The notes under the pieces were generated by a model, which was not told where the DNA came from, made no database searches, and saw only the letters and a program-made list of their open reading frames with translations. Shown in pieces: positions 22,447-34,690 of a stretch of 64,000 nt of DNA (the stretch's first letter is position 1; each line of letters starts with the position of its first letter). A program made the translations under genes and the position numbers. This DNA comes from Adiantum capillus-veneris (lineage: Eukaryota > Streptophyta > Polypodiopsida > Polypodiales > Pteridaceae), in the NCBI GenBank assembly GCA_014529385.2, contig CM043946.1, positions 20,018,077 to 20,082,076 on the forward strand. Reading direction: 5' to 3'.

Positions 22447-22802
22447 TATATATAAATCCAAAACTCAAGTCTCAGGTGCCCACACACCTCTTCTTATTTA
22501 TAAACAAAGTTTGGGTGCCCATACACCATAACAAGCTACCCATACAACTGGGCGACTCCCCTAGGATAAAAACAAGATCCTAACATTAAAGACACAATGA
22601 CATGAGTGGAGTAGAGACTCCATACTCACGGAGGTAGCCGACTGCTCTGAAGCCACATAGATTTCATTACTGTCCATCTGAGAGAACAATATCAAAATGT
22701 CAGGGGTGATCTTGAGACAAGCTGTCCTAAAGATGGTCAACTAGTTCTTTCCTTATTCAACCAGTCTAAACAAATCATTTCTTTTTTATTCCTTCTTAAA
22801 CA
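22447..22802 (-). mobile_element. Probable LTR-like insertion within the integrase region
   Basis: Compared with the related element at 11815-11890, the element at 20254-29350 carries about 355 extra bases between sequence matching 'GTACATGGGAAGATCTTCG' and sequence matching the segment just before it. On the - strand the insert starts TGTTTAAGAAGG, has a TATA-like TTTATAAATAAGAAG about 60-80 bases before its far end, and contains a hairpin near 22606-22624 (TGGAGTAGAGACTCCA). This suits a solo or partial LTR of another, perhaps Copia-type, family. Clear target duplications were not seen. Confidence 0.42.
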
Positions 22803-25121
22803 GATAGGCCTTCCCTCAATGATTTCAAAAAGTGCTTTCCTGTAATAGTATGGAAAGTTTTATTGTATGCATACTCTACAAGTGGTAGATACTTCTCTCA
22901 TTAGTAGATCTACTTCTGTAACATAAGTCTTTAGTAGATGGAGAATCGTAAGGTTAGCTATTTCACTTTGGCCATCCGTTTGTGGGTGATAGACTGAAGA
23001 TAAATTCAACCTTGTAGCTATCTAGATGCCTTTCCAAAAATTACTGGTCATTCTAGGATCTCTATCTAACATGATGGATGTTGGCAATCCATGGTGTTTC
23101 AAAATATGAGAGATGAAAAGGGTTTCCATTTCGTGTGCCTTAATAGTCTTTTTGACAGGAATAAAGTGTGCTTGCTTGCTAAACATGTCACCTATTGTCC
23201 ATATTATCGTATTCCCATGGATAGACTTAGGTAATCCAGAGATAAAATCCATGGATATACTCTCCCACGATGAATTAGGGATTGGCAATGGCTGGAGTAA
23301 TCCAGGTTGCTTCCCTCTATCATACTTTTTCTTTTGGCATACCACACATTTTGAAACATACTCTTATATATCCAATTTCATGGTGGGCCAATAAAAATAT
23401 GTTTCTACTCCTCATAGAGTAGGTTGAGTCCCTCTATGCACCACATAGGGAGGAGCATTATTCATACATCACTTTCTCATGAAAGGAGTAAGTACCACAT
23501 AGCATGTTTCCATGGAGAAGACAAGCATCCTACAAGGTGAATGGTTCCTCTTTATTCCCTAAGGCAAGGGTTGACATTATGTTCTTAAAATCAGGGTCAG
23601 TACCATACTTATCTACCGTGGAAGATAGATCATTGTGAGTTGCTATAGACACAGCATTTTCCCTTGGTCGTCGTGATAATGCATAAACCACTTAATTATT
23701 CTTACCTGTAATATGAGCAATATGAAAATTGAATTGCGAAAGGAAATTTTCCCACCTCACTTGTTTTTCAAAAAGCTTGATTTGCTTCATGAAGTACTTG
23801 AGACTTTGGTAGTGTGTTAGTAAGATGAATGGACTCCCTAAAACAGATAGTGTTTCCATGTGTCTAGGACATATAGAACAACTAGTAGCTCTTTTTTGTA
23901 TATGTCCAATACTCGTTCATCGTTATTGAGTCTTCAAATTTCATATGCTATGGCATGCCATTCTTGAAGCAAGACTGCTACAAGGCAATCTCCACAAGCA
24001 TCACATTGGACCTCAAATGGCATTGAGAGGTCAGGTAGTGTAAGCACTAGTTGGGAGGTAAGATTTTATTTAAGCTTGTCAAAATAATTTTTCTCTTTAG
24101 TAGTCCATGAATACTTAACGTTCTTCTTTGTTAAAGCATGTAATGGTCCTACTAGTTGAAAGAAGTTTTCTATGAAGCGTCTAGAGCATGTGCACATACC
24201 AATAAAGCTTTGTAACTCATGTAGTTTCTTTGGGTTAGGCCATTCTTTTATTACCTCTAACTTTGATGGATCCATACGGATACTATCTTGAAAGATAATG
24301 TGACCTAAGTATTGAATCTCTTGAAGGAAAAATTCACTCGTTCTTTGGTTAATGAAAAGTTTATTCTCCCTCAAATCTTGAAAGATTACCTTTAGATGTT
24401 GCTTATGCTCCTCGAGAGAATTGGAGTAGATGATGATATCATCAAAGAATACTCCAATGAATTTATGGTAGGGCCTAAATTTTTTCTCCATTAGGCTGTT
24501 GAGTGTGGCCGGAGAATTTGTCAAACCAAAAGGCATGACAAGATATTCATAAAGACCAAACATTGTGCAAAACGTGGTCTTTACAATATCTTCATTCACT
24601 ATCCTTATTTGATGATAGCCACTTTTTAGGTCAATACTATTGGAGTAGATAGAGCTTTTTAGGTTATCAAACAGATCTTCTACCCACGAGATTTTGTTTT
24701 TTTGATAGTGATCGGGTTTAGTGCTCTATAGTCGACACACATACGATATGTGCCATCTTTCTTTTGCACTAGTAGGACTGGTGAACAAAAGGGAGAGGAA
24801 CTAGGCCTTACCATCCCTTTATCTACCAGTTCATGCAATTGCCTCATAATATCCTCTTTTTGAGCTTGAGAAACTCTATAAGAAGGCTTATTAGACAGTG
24901 AGCTCCTAGGTAGAAGCTCTATTCTATGGTCATCATCCTCTCATTTTGGAGGTATCTCCATAGGGATGTCATCGATAAAAACATCTTGGAATCTATTTAG
25001 AAAATTATAAAACTCTAATTCTTCTTGATTCCTACCATTTTGTTTGGTAAAACATTAGCATTGTTTGGAGACTCTTTGACAAAAATCATATAATATGAGG
25101 AAACCAAGATTTTCATCGACT

Positions 25122-26030
25122 TGTCATAATAATCAATATCTCATTCTCCTAAATGATTTTCTCATGTTAAACTGATCATTTAATATGGGGAAGTGCCAGG
25201 GGAGAAAAAGCTAGAATATTGGTTAAGCTAGCAGACTAGCCACAGTAGGGATCCAAAGGAGGGAAAATAGGGATCCAAAGGGGGGGCCATCTGCAAAAGA
25301 GAAATGTGAAACAATGGGCTTAAAAGACCCTAAGGTTCAGCCCATTAAGACTTCCAGAATGCTAAGGTTCCAAAACTCAAAGGTTGTGTCCAAAGGCCAA
25401 GCACTAGGGAAATTGGATGATTTGTGTGTGTCCCAAAAAGTCTTCATAATCCCTACATAGGAGGGGGCGATCCTTGAAAATAGGGGATGAGAGAGAAACT
25501 CACACACACACACATAAGATCCCTTTACACAAAGGTAATGAGGGACACATGTCAGCTCCCTAGCCCAGATGCCACAAGGTGTATTCAAATCCTACTCGAT
25601 GGCCTTGGAGGTGGACCAATGAGAATTAGGCTAGAGTAAGTCTAGTTTAATTAATATAAAAACACTTAATTAAATAACCAATAAGAATTAAGCTCTCTAG
25701 AAGACTATTGGACAGTCTCCCTAGGGGTCCAATGAGCACTCAACAGCCCAATGGCTTGCCTGATTCCTATTGGCCAGGAGACAAAGGGGGCCAATGAGAG
25801 TCTAGTTGCATTAATTAATTAGCAAAATCTCTCACAAAAGGGAAAAGGGGGACACATGTCAGAAGGCTATCACTTATGCTCCTGAAATCCAATTGGCTAA
25901 GCCTGGGGAGGTCCAATGGGGTGTCTGCATGAGCAAATAGCAAGAGGGGTTGACCAAGAGAGAGAGGGGGCTGATTTTTCAAAGGCAGTATTCACTTACA
26001 CACTCACACAATCTATGTGTGAATCAAGAA

Positions 26031-26067
<37 letters not shown>

Positions 26068-26721
26068 CCCTTCTCAAGCTTTAATGGAAAGCTTACCACC
26101 TACTCCAAGCTTGTGATAAGGGAGGCCTATACCAACAACTCTTGTCTATGTGATGCAAATCCAACCAAGAGCCAAGTTTCAATGCATGCTCATCTTCTCT
26201 ACCATTCTAATTACTAAACTAAGCTATGCTAATATGAGAATGTGAGGAGCTGTACATCCTTCTTATAAGAATACTCCTTCTTCCTCTCAATCTACTCTCA
26301 TACCCCGCTATCTCTCACCATCTTCCAAGGTGTGTGAGGTCTTGGGTCTGATACCGTGAGGGAGTTTGATAAGTGTTTTGCTGAGTGCATGAAGTTTACA
26401 TCTTCATTGCACTAGCTAGTATTGAAGGAACACAAAGAATTGTATTGTAAAATGTCTCTCTTGATGGGAGAAACCATAATACAAAGCCTTTTGGAGGGGA
26501 GACCAGCTCCATGCAAATCCGGTCCTCAGCTGTTTTCAGTTGCTTAATTTCTCTCTCTTTTGACGTATTGTTCATGCTATCTAACTAGGTGTTATACTTT
26601 TTGTTGCTCTCTCCACCCAAGCACTCTTGTTATTCTCATTAGGAATCTATTCTAATGAAATGCTCACTATGTTCATGCTATTTTCCGCTACACACAAGTT
26701 ACTAGGCCATTAAATGTTACA
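25122..26721 (+). mobile_element. Solo LTR nested in the 20254-29350 element
   Basis: A 1600-bp LTR, TGTCATAATAATC... to ...AAATGTTACA, with perfect 5-bp target duplications CGACT at 25117-25121 and 26722-26726. It lies in the opposite orientation to its host element, between the protease and RT parts. It is the closest relative in the window of the solo LTR at 4448-6050: equal in length, with the same termini and the same stem-loop near 26505-26530. It holds a (CT)n tract at about 26034-26064. Confidence 0.94.
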
Positions 26722-28976
26722 CGACTTATCAAAAGTAGGTGAATTTATCAGAGGTATAGTTTGACCTGAATCATTGGCATCTATATACATGTTCTTTTCC
26801 CTATAGGTGAACTAAATTCTCCTTTCACGGACCTTCATGTTGGCAGCCATGTGGTTGAACCATGGTGCCCCTATGATAACATTCTTATGTTGGAGAGGAG
26901 GGGAGATTAAAAAAAAAAATTTGTCAACGTAGCTTTGGACATGAAGCCTCAACTTCCCAATCAAGGGAGTAACGGAGTCTTGCTATCCCTTGAAATCTCC
27001 ATTAGTAGTTACAATATCTCCCATCTCAAAAGCTTGAATGCCCATTTTAGTGTACAACTCCGTTTTGATATGAAGTTGTGAGTAGAGCCATGGTCAAAAT
27101 GGATGAAGGCAACATGCTCCCTTGCCTTTCCCTAAGCATAGGAAAGGGATGACCATTTGCAATGAGCATCCTCTTTTGGAGCTTCGACCGTGGAAGCTCT
27201 AGGAGTCTCATTGCGTGCATTTCTTTTGGGACAAGAATGGTAACCATGCCCTTGCTCCCCACACTTGAAACATTTATGATCCTTTTGAATAGCCTCTAGA
27301 TCTTCAGAAGAAAGTTTATTTTTACCTTTGTAAAATCCCTTCTCCTTGGTCTTGTTGTTGTTGGAGTTACCTTGGGAAGATTTTTGAGCATTGTTCTTCC
27401 ACTTGAATCATTTTGGCCTTTGTTTTCCATGGGCTTGGCATTTCTTTTAGCCCCTTGTTAAAAAATAATGCAAAAAGCAACCATATTGTGGTCGATGACT
27501 TTGATGATAGTACTAGGCCATTGTGAGCTGACATACTCGGCCATTTCTTCAAGTAGTCCCACACAAAATTGTTGTTTTTTCTTGGTGAAGTCTATCTTTC
27601 GAAAGACTATAGCTTTGAGATGTAAAGTTCAAAACTTGTCCACATATTTTTGGATAGACTTGTTGGAGAGTGCTTTAAACTCCGCCATTCAATGAGCACT
27701 TTACCTTTGGCATCGCTTGCTAGGAATTGTTTCATGATGAAAACTTGTAGAGTTTTCCATTTCTTTGGAGCTTCACCATTGCCACGAAGGCTAGCCCACC
27801 ATTGTCGAGCAGATTCTTGAAAGCTCATAGCTACAAGTTCATAGCTACATGATGTAGCTTGGAGGATTATGTGAAGCCCTCGTCTCCAAAGGTTGCATCA
27901 AATTGCTGGATGAAGGTCAAAACTTTGTCGGTAGCACCAAAGGTGCCATCATAGGTGAGAAAATAGATACTCTTTTCTCCCTCTTTGAACTTCTTAAGTT
28001 TATAGGACATTTTCCAAGGAGCATAGGATTTGTGATGTCCTCTCCTCTTGTATTCTCTAGGAGAATATCCATTGCTTTCATCGGAAGAGGAGGAAGGTGA
28101 TGAAGAAGGAGAAGAGGGTGACCTCTTTCTTGCCTTTTTCTTTCTTTGTTTCCTCTCTTCCCTTTCAGAGTGATGAGGAGAAGGACTATATGATTTTTTC
28201 ATCTTGAAAGGAGTTGGGGATCATCGAGACCGCCGTCTTCATGAAGCCACATCTTCAGATATTTACTTCTTTCTTGTTCAAAGGAATTCAGAGATTTACT
28301 TCTTTCTTGTTCATTGGATTCCTCCTCTTTCTTATGGGAGAGAGACTTCTTTTGGAAGTCTCAAAAAGAGGCTTCCTAAGCTCTCTCTCTTCTTGGAGAG
28401 GTAGGGATATCCCATAAGCACGAAGTTGTTGGGTAACTTCAACTTGCAAGCGCAGGGTTTCCCATAACTTGTTGCAACCTAGTAATAAGATAGTTCATCA
28501 ACATTCGGGGCATCATCAATAGCACCTTCATGTGCAAAATCAAAGTTTTCAATATTCATTCTACTCTCTTTATTATTGTCAGTCATGCTAACTAAACTTA
28601 TGTATATGCTACTTTGTGCTTTGGTACCCTTAAAAAACCTTAGTTGCTACTCTTCTTTACCTTTGAAAATTATCTCTCAAGCAGCCACACATGTCGTTTA
28701 GAGACTGTTGATTGGGTTTAACATTTCTCGGTTGATTATGGTTCCTGTTGAGCTTGCTAGTAGCTCAATAATGGTTAAGCCAAAGCAAGCCCCGAAAGAC
28801 TCCATTATTAAGTCTATAGTTCCCAACGGTGTACCTTGAACTAAGTCCTTTTCAACCAAGATAATAGATACATGTCCCACTTACCCTCTTAAAATGAACA
28901 GTTCCAACCTTTCATGGACAACTTAAGTTTCTCTCTTCTTACGCAAGAAAGGAGAAATCAATAGCTCTGATACAAA

Positions 28977-29350
28977 TGTAGTGGAATATGGCTATAACAT
29001 TGACTGTAGAGCACATTGAAATAACAATAGTAAGAATTTCCAAAACTTAAAAAAGAGAGAGAGAAAGGGTTAGAGAAATTGACAACAGTTGAAGATCGGA
29101 CTTATATGGAGCCGGTCCACCTCCAAAAGGATTTTGTGTTATAGATTCCCCCATAAAGAGCGACTTGGTATAATACAAGACTGTGTTCCTTGAGACCTCA
29201 TTGGTGCAATGCAAAAAGTAGACTTCATACACCAAAATTATGCCCTTGACTAACTTGCAAAATCATTAACATATCCCCGGCCTCAGTCCCAAAACCTCAA
29301 ACACCCTTAAAGGTGGAGAGAGCTAACAAGGAGTGAGGGAAGGGAAGAGA
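28977..29350 (-). repeat. Part of the 5' LTR and primer-binding site
   Basis: On the + strand TGTAGTGGAATATGGC at 28977 matches the left end of the LTR at 20254, and similarity continues to about 29350. Just left, 28963-28975 reads as the complement of a TATCAGAGC primer site for initiator tRNA-Met. The stem-loop is present near 29093-29120. Confidence 0.8.
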
Positions 29351-29599
29351 AGAAAGAAGGGCCACTGAATCAAAATATAGTGTCCCTCTTCTAAATGCAA
29401 AAATACCACTTGTAGTTCCACATCTTGCAGGATACACCACACAAGTTTGACTCACGTGGTTGAGAAAATCAAGGGGCGCCTCTATAGAAATGTCTCCCAA
29501 TAGTGCTCAAGCACACAAGATCAGCACCACATATGGCATAAAATAAAACCCAACAAAACCACGACTCAAAGAAAAGTGATCTATTGGGAATTTACAAGC
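29351..29599. other. Unassigned spacer
   Basis: No similarity to either neighbouring element and no coding signal seen. Confidence 0.5.
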
Positions 29600-31863
29600 C
29601 CACAAAGTTGGCAATGCGCAAGCGTAGAGACCAAGGAAAGTGAGCACGAGAGAGAGAGAGAGAGAGAGTCTCCTAAACCAATCAAACTTGGCAATGAATA
29701 ATCGCATGTGTATACAATGGAGGCAGGGGTTGCTTGTATAGCAAGCTCAGTAAATTTCCCTACCCAAGACTTTGACAAATAAGTAAAATAAACACCTAAA
29801 AGCCAAACTAAATAATGGGATCACATTGGGTAGTTCACTTGAGATGCCAGAACTTTTAACACCCTCTTGGAAGCTCATAGTGGAAATCAATAGTGAGACC
29901 AAGTTGATGAAGAAGCTGCCATGGACACCCAACACCGGCGGGGATACTAGATATACGTCGGTGTTGCTCTCCTCAACTTTGTACCTGAAAGCAATGCCAT
30001 CTTGAGCATCGGTTTCCTTTGTAGAAACTTTGAACTATAGACCACACTACATCCAATAATCCCCATTCGTGAACTCTGAACACATCACGTCCAAAATGTA
30101 AAGCTCCAAGATAATGAACTATGGAACACATCCTGTCCATGATCCGACCAACAACAATGGATTGGTGTACTCATCCATAGTGTTTTAGACGTCTGATTGG
30201 TTCCCTGCCAGATGCATGTGCATTGAACTCATATAGGTCCAAACACCGATAAATTGAACTCCAACATAAGGGTCCAAATTAATTATAGGGGCATTCATTG
30301 CCCCTCTCTGCCACTCACAAGCCTCTCTCTAGCTGAAGCTAATGGTGACACCTATCATTTGACTAGAAATCTGACGTCGAGGCCACTGTGACCGCCACCA
30401 CGTATGCCATGTCGATCTCCTCTGGCAAATATTTATTATCGTAATTTCTATCCAGCTTGCCTTTGTCGTTGTCTATCTGTGAGTTCTTGCTTTTGTCTTT
30501 GGCTTCAAAATTTTGAGCCAAACAAAGCATCGAGTCACATTCATGACAACTGTGATCATATCTCGTGGGTACCAAGGCCACTAAGTGAGTACTGGTAGTA
30601 CTGCCATCCTTATCCAACTAACCTTTGCCGCTATCCTCTAGCAAACTCCTCCACTTGCTTTTGACTTCACAAACTCGAGCCAAATAATTTGACGGGTTCT
30701 TTGAGAACTGTGTCAGTGCATAGGCCGCTAAATGGAAGGTTGACGATCCATTATCCATAGCTTTTGGTTGGTTATGGTCTTTGTTGTCGCAGGCATGCTC
30801 GAGCAAGGGAGGGACATATTGAAGTTGCAAGATCTGTAATCGGGTACCTTCTCGCACTCCAAAAAACGTCCGTACAAACCAAGCCACAAAAGCTCCAAGC
30901 TGATTCAATTCCACCGCAAAGGGAACTCCACCTACAATGGGCTCCACACAATCTGCTATCCCTCTCTGAAATCCAAAACTCTATCGTCGATAGCCACTTT
31001 GCACGTTTGCCCTATGGTAGGCCTTGAATAAATCCAAAGCTCCACAATAAATTGTGCATAGCAAGGGCTAAGAGTTCCATCCAAGCCGATGTCAATCCGC
31101 TCCACGGCTTATGTCAAACTGCTCCAAAATTTACTATCCCTCTTTTAAGCTCCAAACTGCGTTGCTTCATCTCCCAAGCTACTTCACAAGTAGCTTCACA
31201 AATCTCCACTTTGTTCCCCTCCTTAGCTATTCCCAAATTTCTACGGCTCTTATAATTTGTCGGTTTTGTCCTTCTCCGCAGTCAAAGGCCACCCTTGCTG
31301 CTGGCTTACAGTGTTTCAAAACATAGGACAATAGTGAGAAAGACCATTGACGTCAAAGAGGGCCACCCAATGGTTGCCTAGGAGGGTTACACAGCAGCAC
31401 CATCACAGCAGGCATTTCAAGATGTCGTCGGTTGCAATGTTGCAAGACCAAGAGATGTTGGACGATTAAAAATGCAAACGGAGGGGGCAGGGCGCCGTTG
31501 CCTAGAGCATCTCAAAAATTGAAGCTCAAGGGGAGAGTCTACTTTTGATAGGGGACACTAGGGACAACATTTTAGAACACTACCGCAAGAGTAGGGGGAA
31601 AACCACTGCCGGCTGGAGGTGATCCATTGCAAAACTCCAGTGGTATCTAGTTGGGCTCTTTTGGGGGGGCTTTTGGGATAGTGTTTTGCAACACAAAGAT
31701 ACCGTAGGAGGGGAACGATGAGGGTGCCAGTGATGGGTATGCTCTTCTCTTCTCTTGCCGACTGCTCCTTCAATCCAAGGGCTTCAAGCACTAAGCTCCA
31801 CCAAGAATCTCTGATACCATGTCAAAGTCGGCAATGCCAAAGCGTAGAGACCAAGGGGAGTGA

Positions 31864-31916
<53 letters not shown>

Positions 31917-32106
31917 TCCTCAACCAATCAACCTTGGCAATGAATAACTGAATGTGTATACAATGGAGGCAAGGGTTGCTTATATAGCAAGCTCAATAAA
32001 TTGCCCTACCCTAGACTTTGACAAATAATTAAAATAAATACCTAAAAGACAAACTAAATAATGGGATCACATTGGTCAATTCACTTGAGATACCAAAACT
32101 CTAACA
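29600..32106 (-). mobile_element. Small non-autonomous LTR element
   Basis: Direct repeats of about 262 bp (29600-29861) and 287 bp (31820-32106) behave as LTRs. Both contain AAGCGTAGAGACCAAGG, a (GA)n tract, and GACTTTGACAAATAA-TAAAATAAA. Left of the right-hand LTR, 31809-31819 is the complement of TGGTATCAGAG, an initiator-Met primer site. Right of the left-hand LTR is CCCTCTTGG, a short purine tract on the - strand. The internal 1.96 kb shows no gag or pol. It has weak - strand frames (30363-30947) that contain a diverged internal duplication. The LTRs differ considerably, so it is old. Target duplications are not obvious. Confidence 0.72.
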
Positions 32107-32655
32107 CGCACGCCTTCCCAAAAGCCCATTGTGGAAACTAGGAAGCACTTGCACTGGCATGGATTTACAGCACACGCCAACCAATGCACTTAAGTAATAG
32201 AGATTCCCTCTTCACCAAATAACTCTTAAAAAACAAAATTTTGAAGTGTACACCACCAAACAAGGGAGCTTCCACAACCTACCATACACCAAATTGCCTA
32301 CAAGCTGCCATATCTTGTGCCCTGCACGAAACAGACTGTATCTCCCAAACCACAACTCCAAAATGGATGCTTTCAATCCTAAAAAATTCTTTGAATTTTC
32401 TGAAACAAAATCTATAAAGACCACAAATTCCAAATCTATGCACCTCTATGTGCAAAATTGGCACGAACAGCAAGTTGCCATGGTCCGCCGACTACACTAG
32501 GCAAGGCTAGTCGAGGGCAAAAAATTGCATACAAACACGACAACCAAAGACCTGCAAAATTGTGATATTTTGCTGAACCTTTTTAAGTTTTTACATGATT
32601 TTTAGTTAAATACAAGCCTCACTTCAGGAAGCTCACTTCGGCACTTATATTAACC
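32107..32655. other. No gene recognised
   Basis: Moderately AT-rich DNA. Short open frames on both strands overlap each other and resemble nothing I know. Confidence 0.5.
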
Positions 32656-34035
32656 CGACAGCTGGCGCTACATTAGCGACTTGCACTGCATGTATATCTG
32701 CTTGCTAAATCAACCTTAAAAGCCCACAAAAAGATATCCATTGTGTCCACCTGGATCAAAAGGCCATATCACATAAGCACAAATCACATGAAGAAATACC
32801 ATCCACAGCAATTCTCTCACTCCCAATATCAAAGAATAGACCATATGTAGAATCCAAGTCCTCTTTATGCATAAAGTATTCTCAACGGATACCACACACA
32901 GATACCCTTTTATCACTATAGCATGCAAAAAAGCATTTAACAACTCATCCAAAATGCCTTCAATTTTTACCTCAGCCATTTGCATATCCATCTCATTATC
33001 CCCACTCTTCGCTAAGAATCCATCCACCAATCCCACCACACCATGCTTGATAGGTAAGCCATCCTCCCTACATATCTTAGGCTCCTTAACAAGAGGATCA
33101 AGCAAGGTAGCATCAACCATATTCACATGAGGCATAGAAAGAGTATCTCCACCATTTTCCATATCTTCTAAAACCTCAATATTCTCTTTATTATCAATCA
33201 AGGGATGGCCACATACATCACTGCAAATGCAATCACAAGTCTTCATGGACAATCTCCTCATTAACAAGGTCCAAAACATGCTTAGTAGCATCATCATTTA
33301 TTGGAAAAGACTTGACAATAGCATGCATTTGAGAGATCTCTTCATTCACTTGCATATAAGTGTCCTCATTGACTTGAAAATCATTCTCAACCTCTTCACA
33401 TAAAGGAGAGGGATACTCAACATCCACTTTTACATCATTCACATGCTCATCTTTTACATTGGACACATCAACAATGACATCTACAACTTGATTCTCACCA
33501 TGATAATTCTTTAAGACTTCTCTAATCACATACTTTTCCTTCTCATTAACTTTTCAATCGTTAGAAACATCATTTTTTGCATGTGAAAACACCATTGAGT
33601 GGCATAAACAACAAGGATGGCATGATATGTACATTATTCTCAGTATCTTTTCTCATCATATGATTTTTCTCTTTCTCAAGAGAACCATCATGATACAATA
33701 TTGCACTAGAATCACTCTTTGTATCTACATCAATGCATAGAGAAACCTTTGGCTCCATATCACCCTGCAATCCAAGTTCTCTCAATCTCTCTAGCATCCT
33801 TTACTGCATCATGAAATGTAAATGTCCTTTTAAGCTCAACCTTTAACTTCAAATCAGCCCTCAAACCTTGCATAAACGTACATTTCTTAAGCATGAGAGG
33901 AGGAACATCATTTCCCAAAGCAACACACCACCTACTCCACAAAGCATTAAACTGCTTTACAACATCTAGCGCTACACTAGCGACTTGCATTGCATGTACA
34001 TGCGCTTGCTAAAGCAAGCTTAAAAGCCCACACAC
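32656..34035 (-). pseudogene. Retroelement remnant: gag-like fragment and acidic frame
   Basis: At the right, 33990-33760 encodes a segment typical of gypsy gag (ALWSRWCVALGNDVPPLMLK, FMQGLRADLKLKVEL, then an AREIERTW helix). Leftwards, - strand frames (33529-33233, 33297-32716) are acidic and Val/Asn-rich and end with a WPFDPGG motif. Similar tails occur in large non-autonomous retroelements, but I cannot name the family. A 65-bp direct repeat marks both ends: GCGCTACA(C/T)TAGCGACTTG at 32663 and 33969, about 1.3 kb apart. The remnant is broken in several places. Confidence 0.5.
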
Positions 34036-34139
34036 GCTTTTCATATCGGGTATCATGTCCATATGTACAGATTTACAAAAAATGGGGTTTTGAAAATGCA
34101 CCCAACAATGTATAAAGCAAAAGGTTAGGAAGGTAATAC

Positions 34140-34690
34140 TAGGTGAGCCTAAATTAGAAGCATGAGAAGACAAGAAAATCAAGAGAGCCGAGGAGAGGCA
34201 AAGGAAAGAGTAGGTAGAGAAAGAATCCTTGAAGAATATGGAGGAGCAGCAATGACAGAGAGATCAGGAGGAGTGGGCAAGGGTAGAGGTTGAGAGATCC
34301 CACCTTGCCAATTTACAAGCAAGAGCAGAGGCGGAGAAGAAGGCAATGGAGGATAGGGCACGAGTTGCCCAACAAGATGCTATTGGGAGCTTAAACACCC
34401 CACCAAGCTTCCACAACATGTAAACAAATGTGCAAAGAAGAAAAACGACAAGTTGATTTTCCAAAGAGTACTAGTAGAACAAGAGGAAAGGAAAAAAAAG
34501 TACAAAAATGACTTTCCTCAATGGGCCTAAAAGTCAACTCCTCCACCACCACTGACAACTTAGAAGGGTCGGAGACAGAGGCCGGGAACAGTGGCTCTTA
34601 TAGAGATTACAAAATATCATAAGAGCACTGAGTCCATTATCTCTAAAGTAGCCTTCTCTTGAGAGGCAAGAAATTTATGGGGGAGTGTAG
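34140..34690 (+). pseudogene. Degraded coiled-coil frame, possible end of a retroelement
   Basis: + strand frame around 34150-34380 reads as charged helix (QEEWARVEVERSHLANLQAR, EAEKKAMEDRARVAQQDA). At 34676-34690 the sequence GGGGGAGTGTAGTGATTG looks like a polypurine tract followed by an LTR start, so this may be the tail of an old element. No matching second LTR is in the window. Confidence 0.3.

Larger units (their letters stand above)
20254..29350 (-). mobile_element. Ty3/gypsy LTR element, old, with nested insertions
   Basis: Reads right to left. Part of a 5' LTR (28977-29350) is followed by a tRNA-iMet-type primer site just left of it (TATCAGAGCT on the - strand). Next come a serine/arginine-rich and gag region (about 28200-27600), a CCHC knuckle (CFKCGEQGHGYHSC near 27260-27290), a protease region (to about 26730), RT (24600-24066 is its best block; PFGLTN, FFDDIIIYS), RNase H, integrase (23345-23022; SMDFISGLPKS) and a polypurine tract. 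The 3' LTR is at 20254-21984. A solo LTR (25122-26721) is nested between protease and RT, and another LTR-like insert lies at 22447-22802. LTR ends differ at roughly one site in seven where they overlap, so it is old, with many breaks. Confidence 0.87.

Noticed and set aside
29600-32106. 5-bp target duplication of the small LTR element
   Set aside because: Flanks (AAGCC on the left, CGCAC on the right) do not match; either the ends are decayed or the left border is misplaced.
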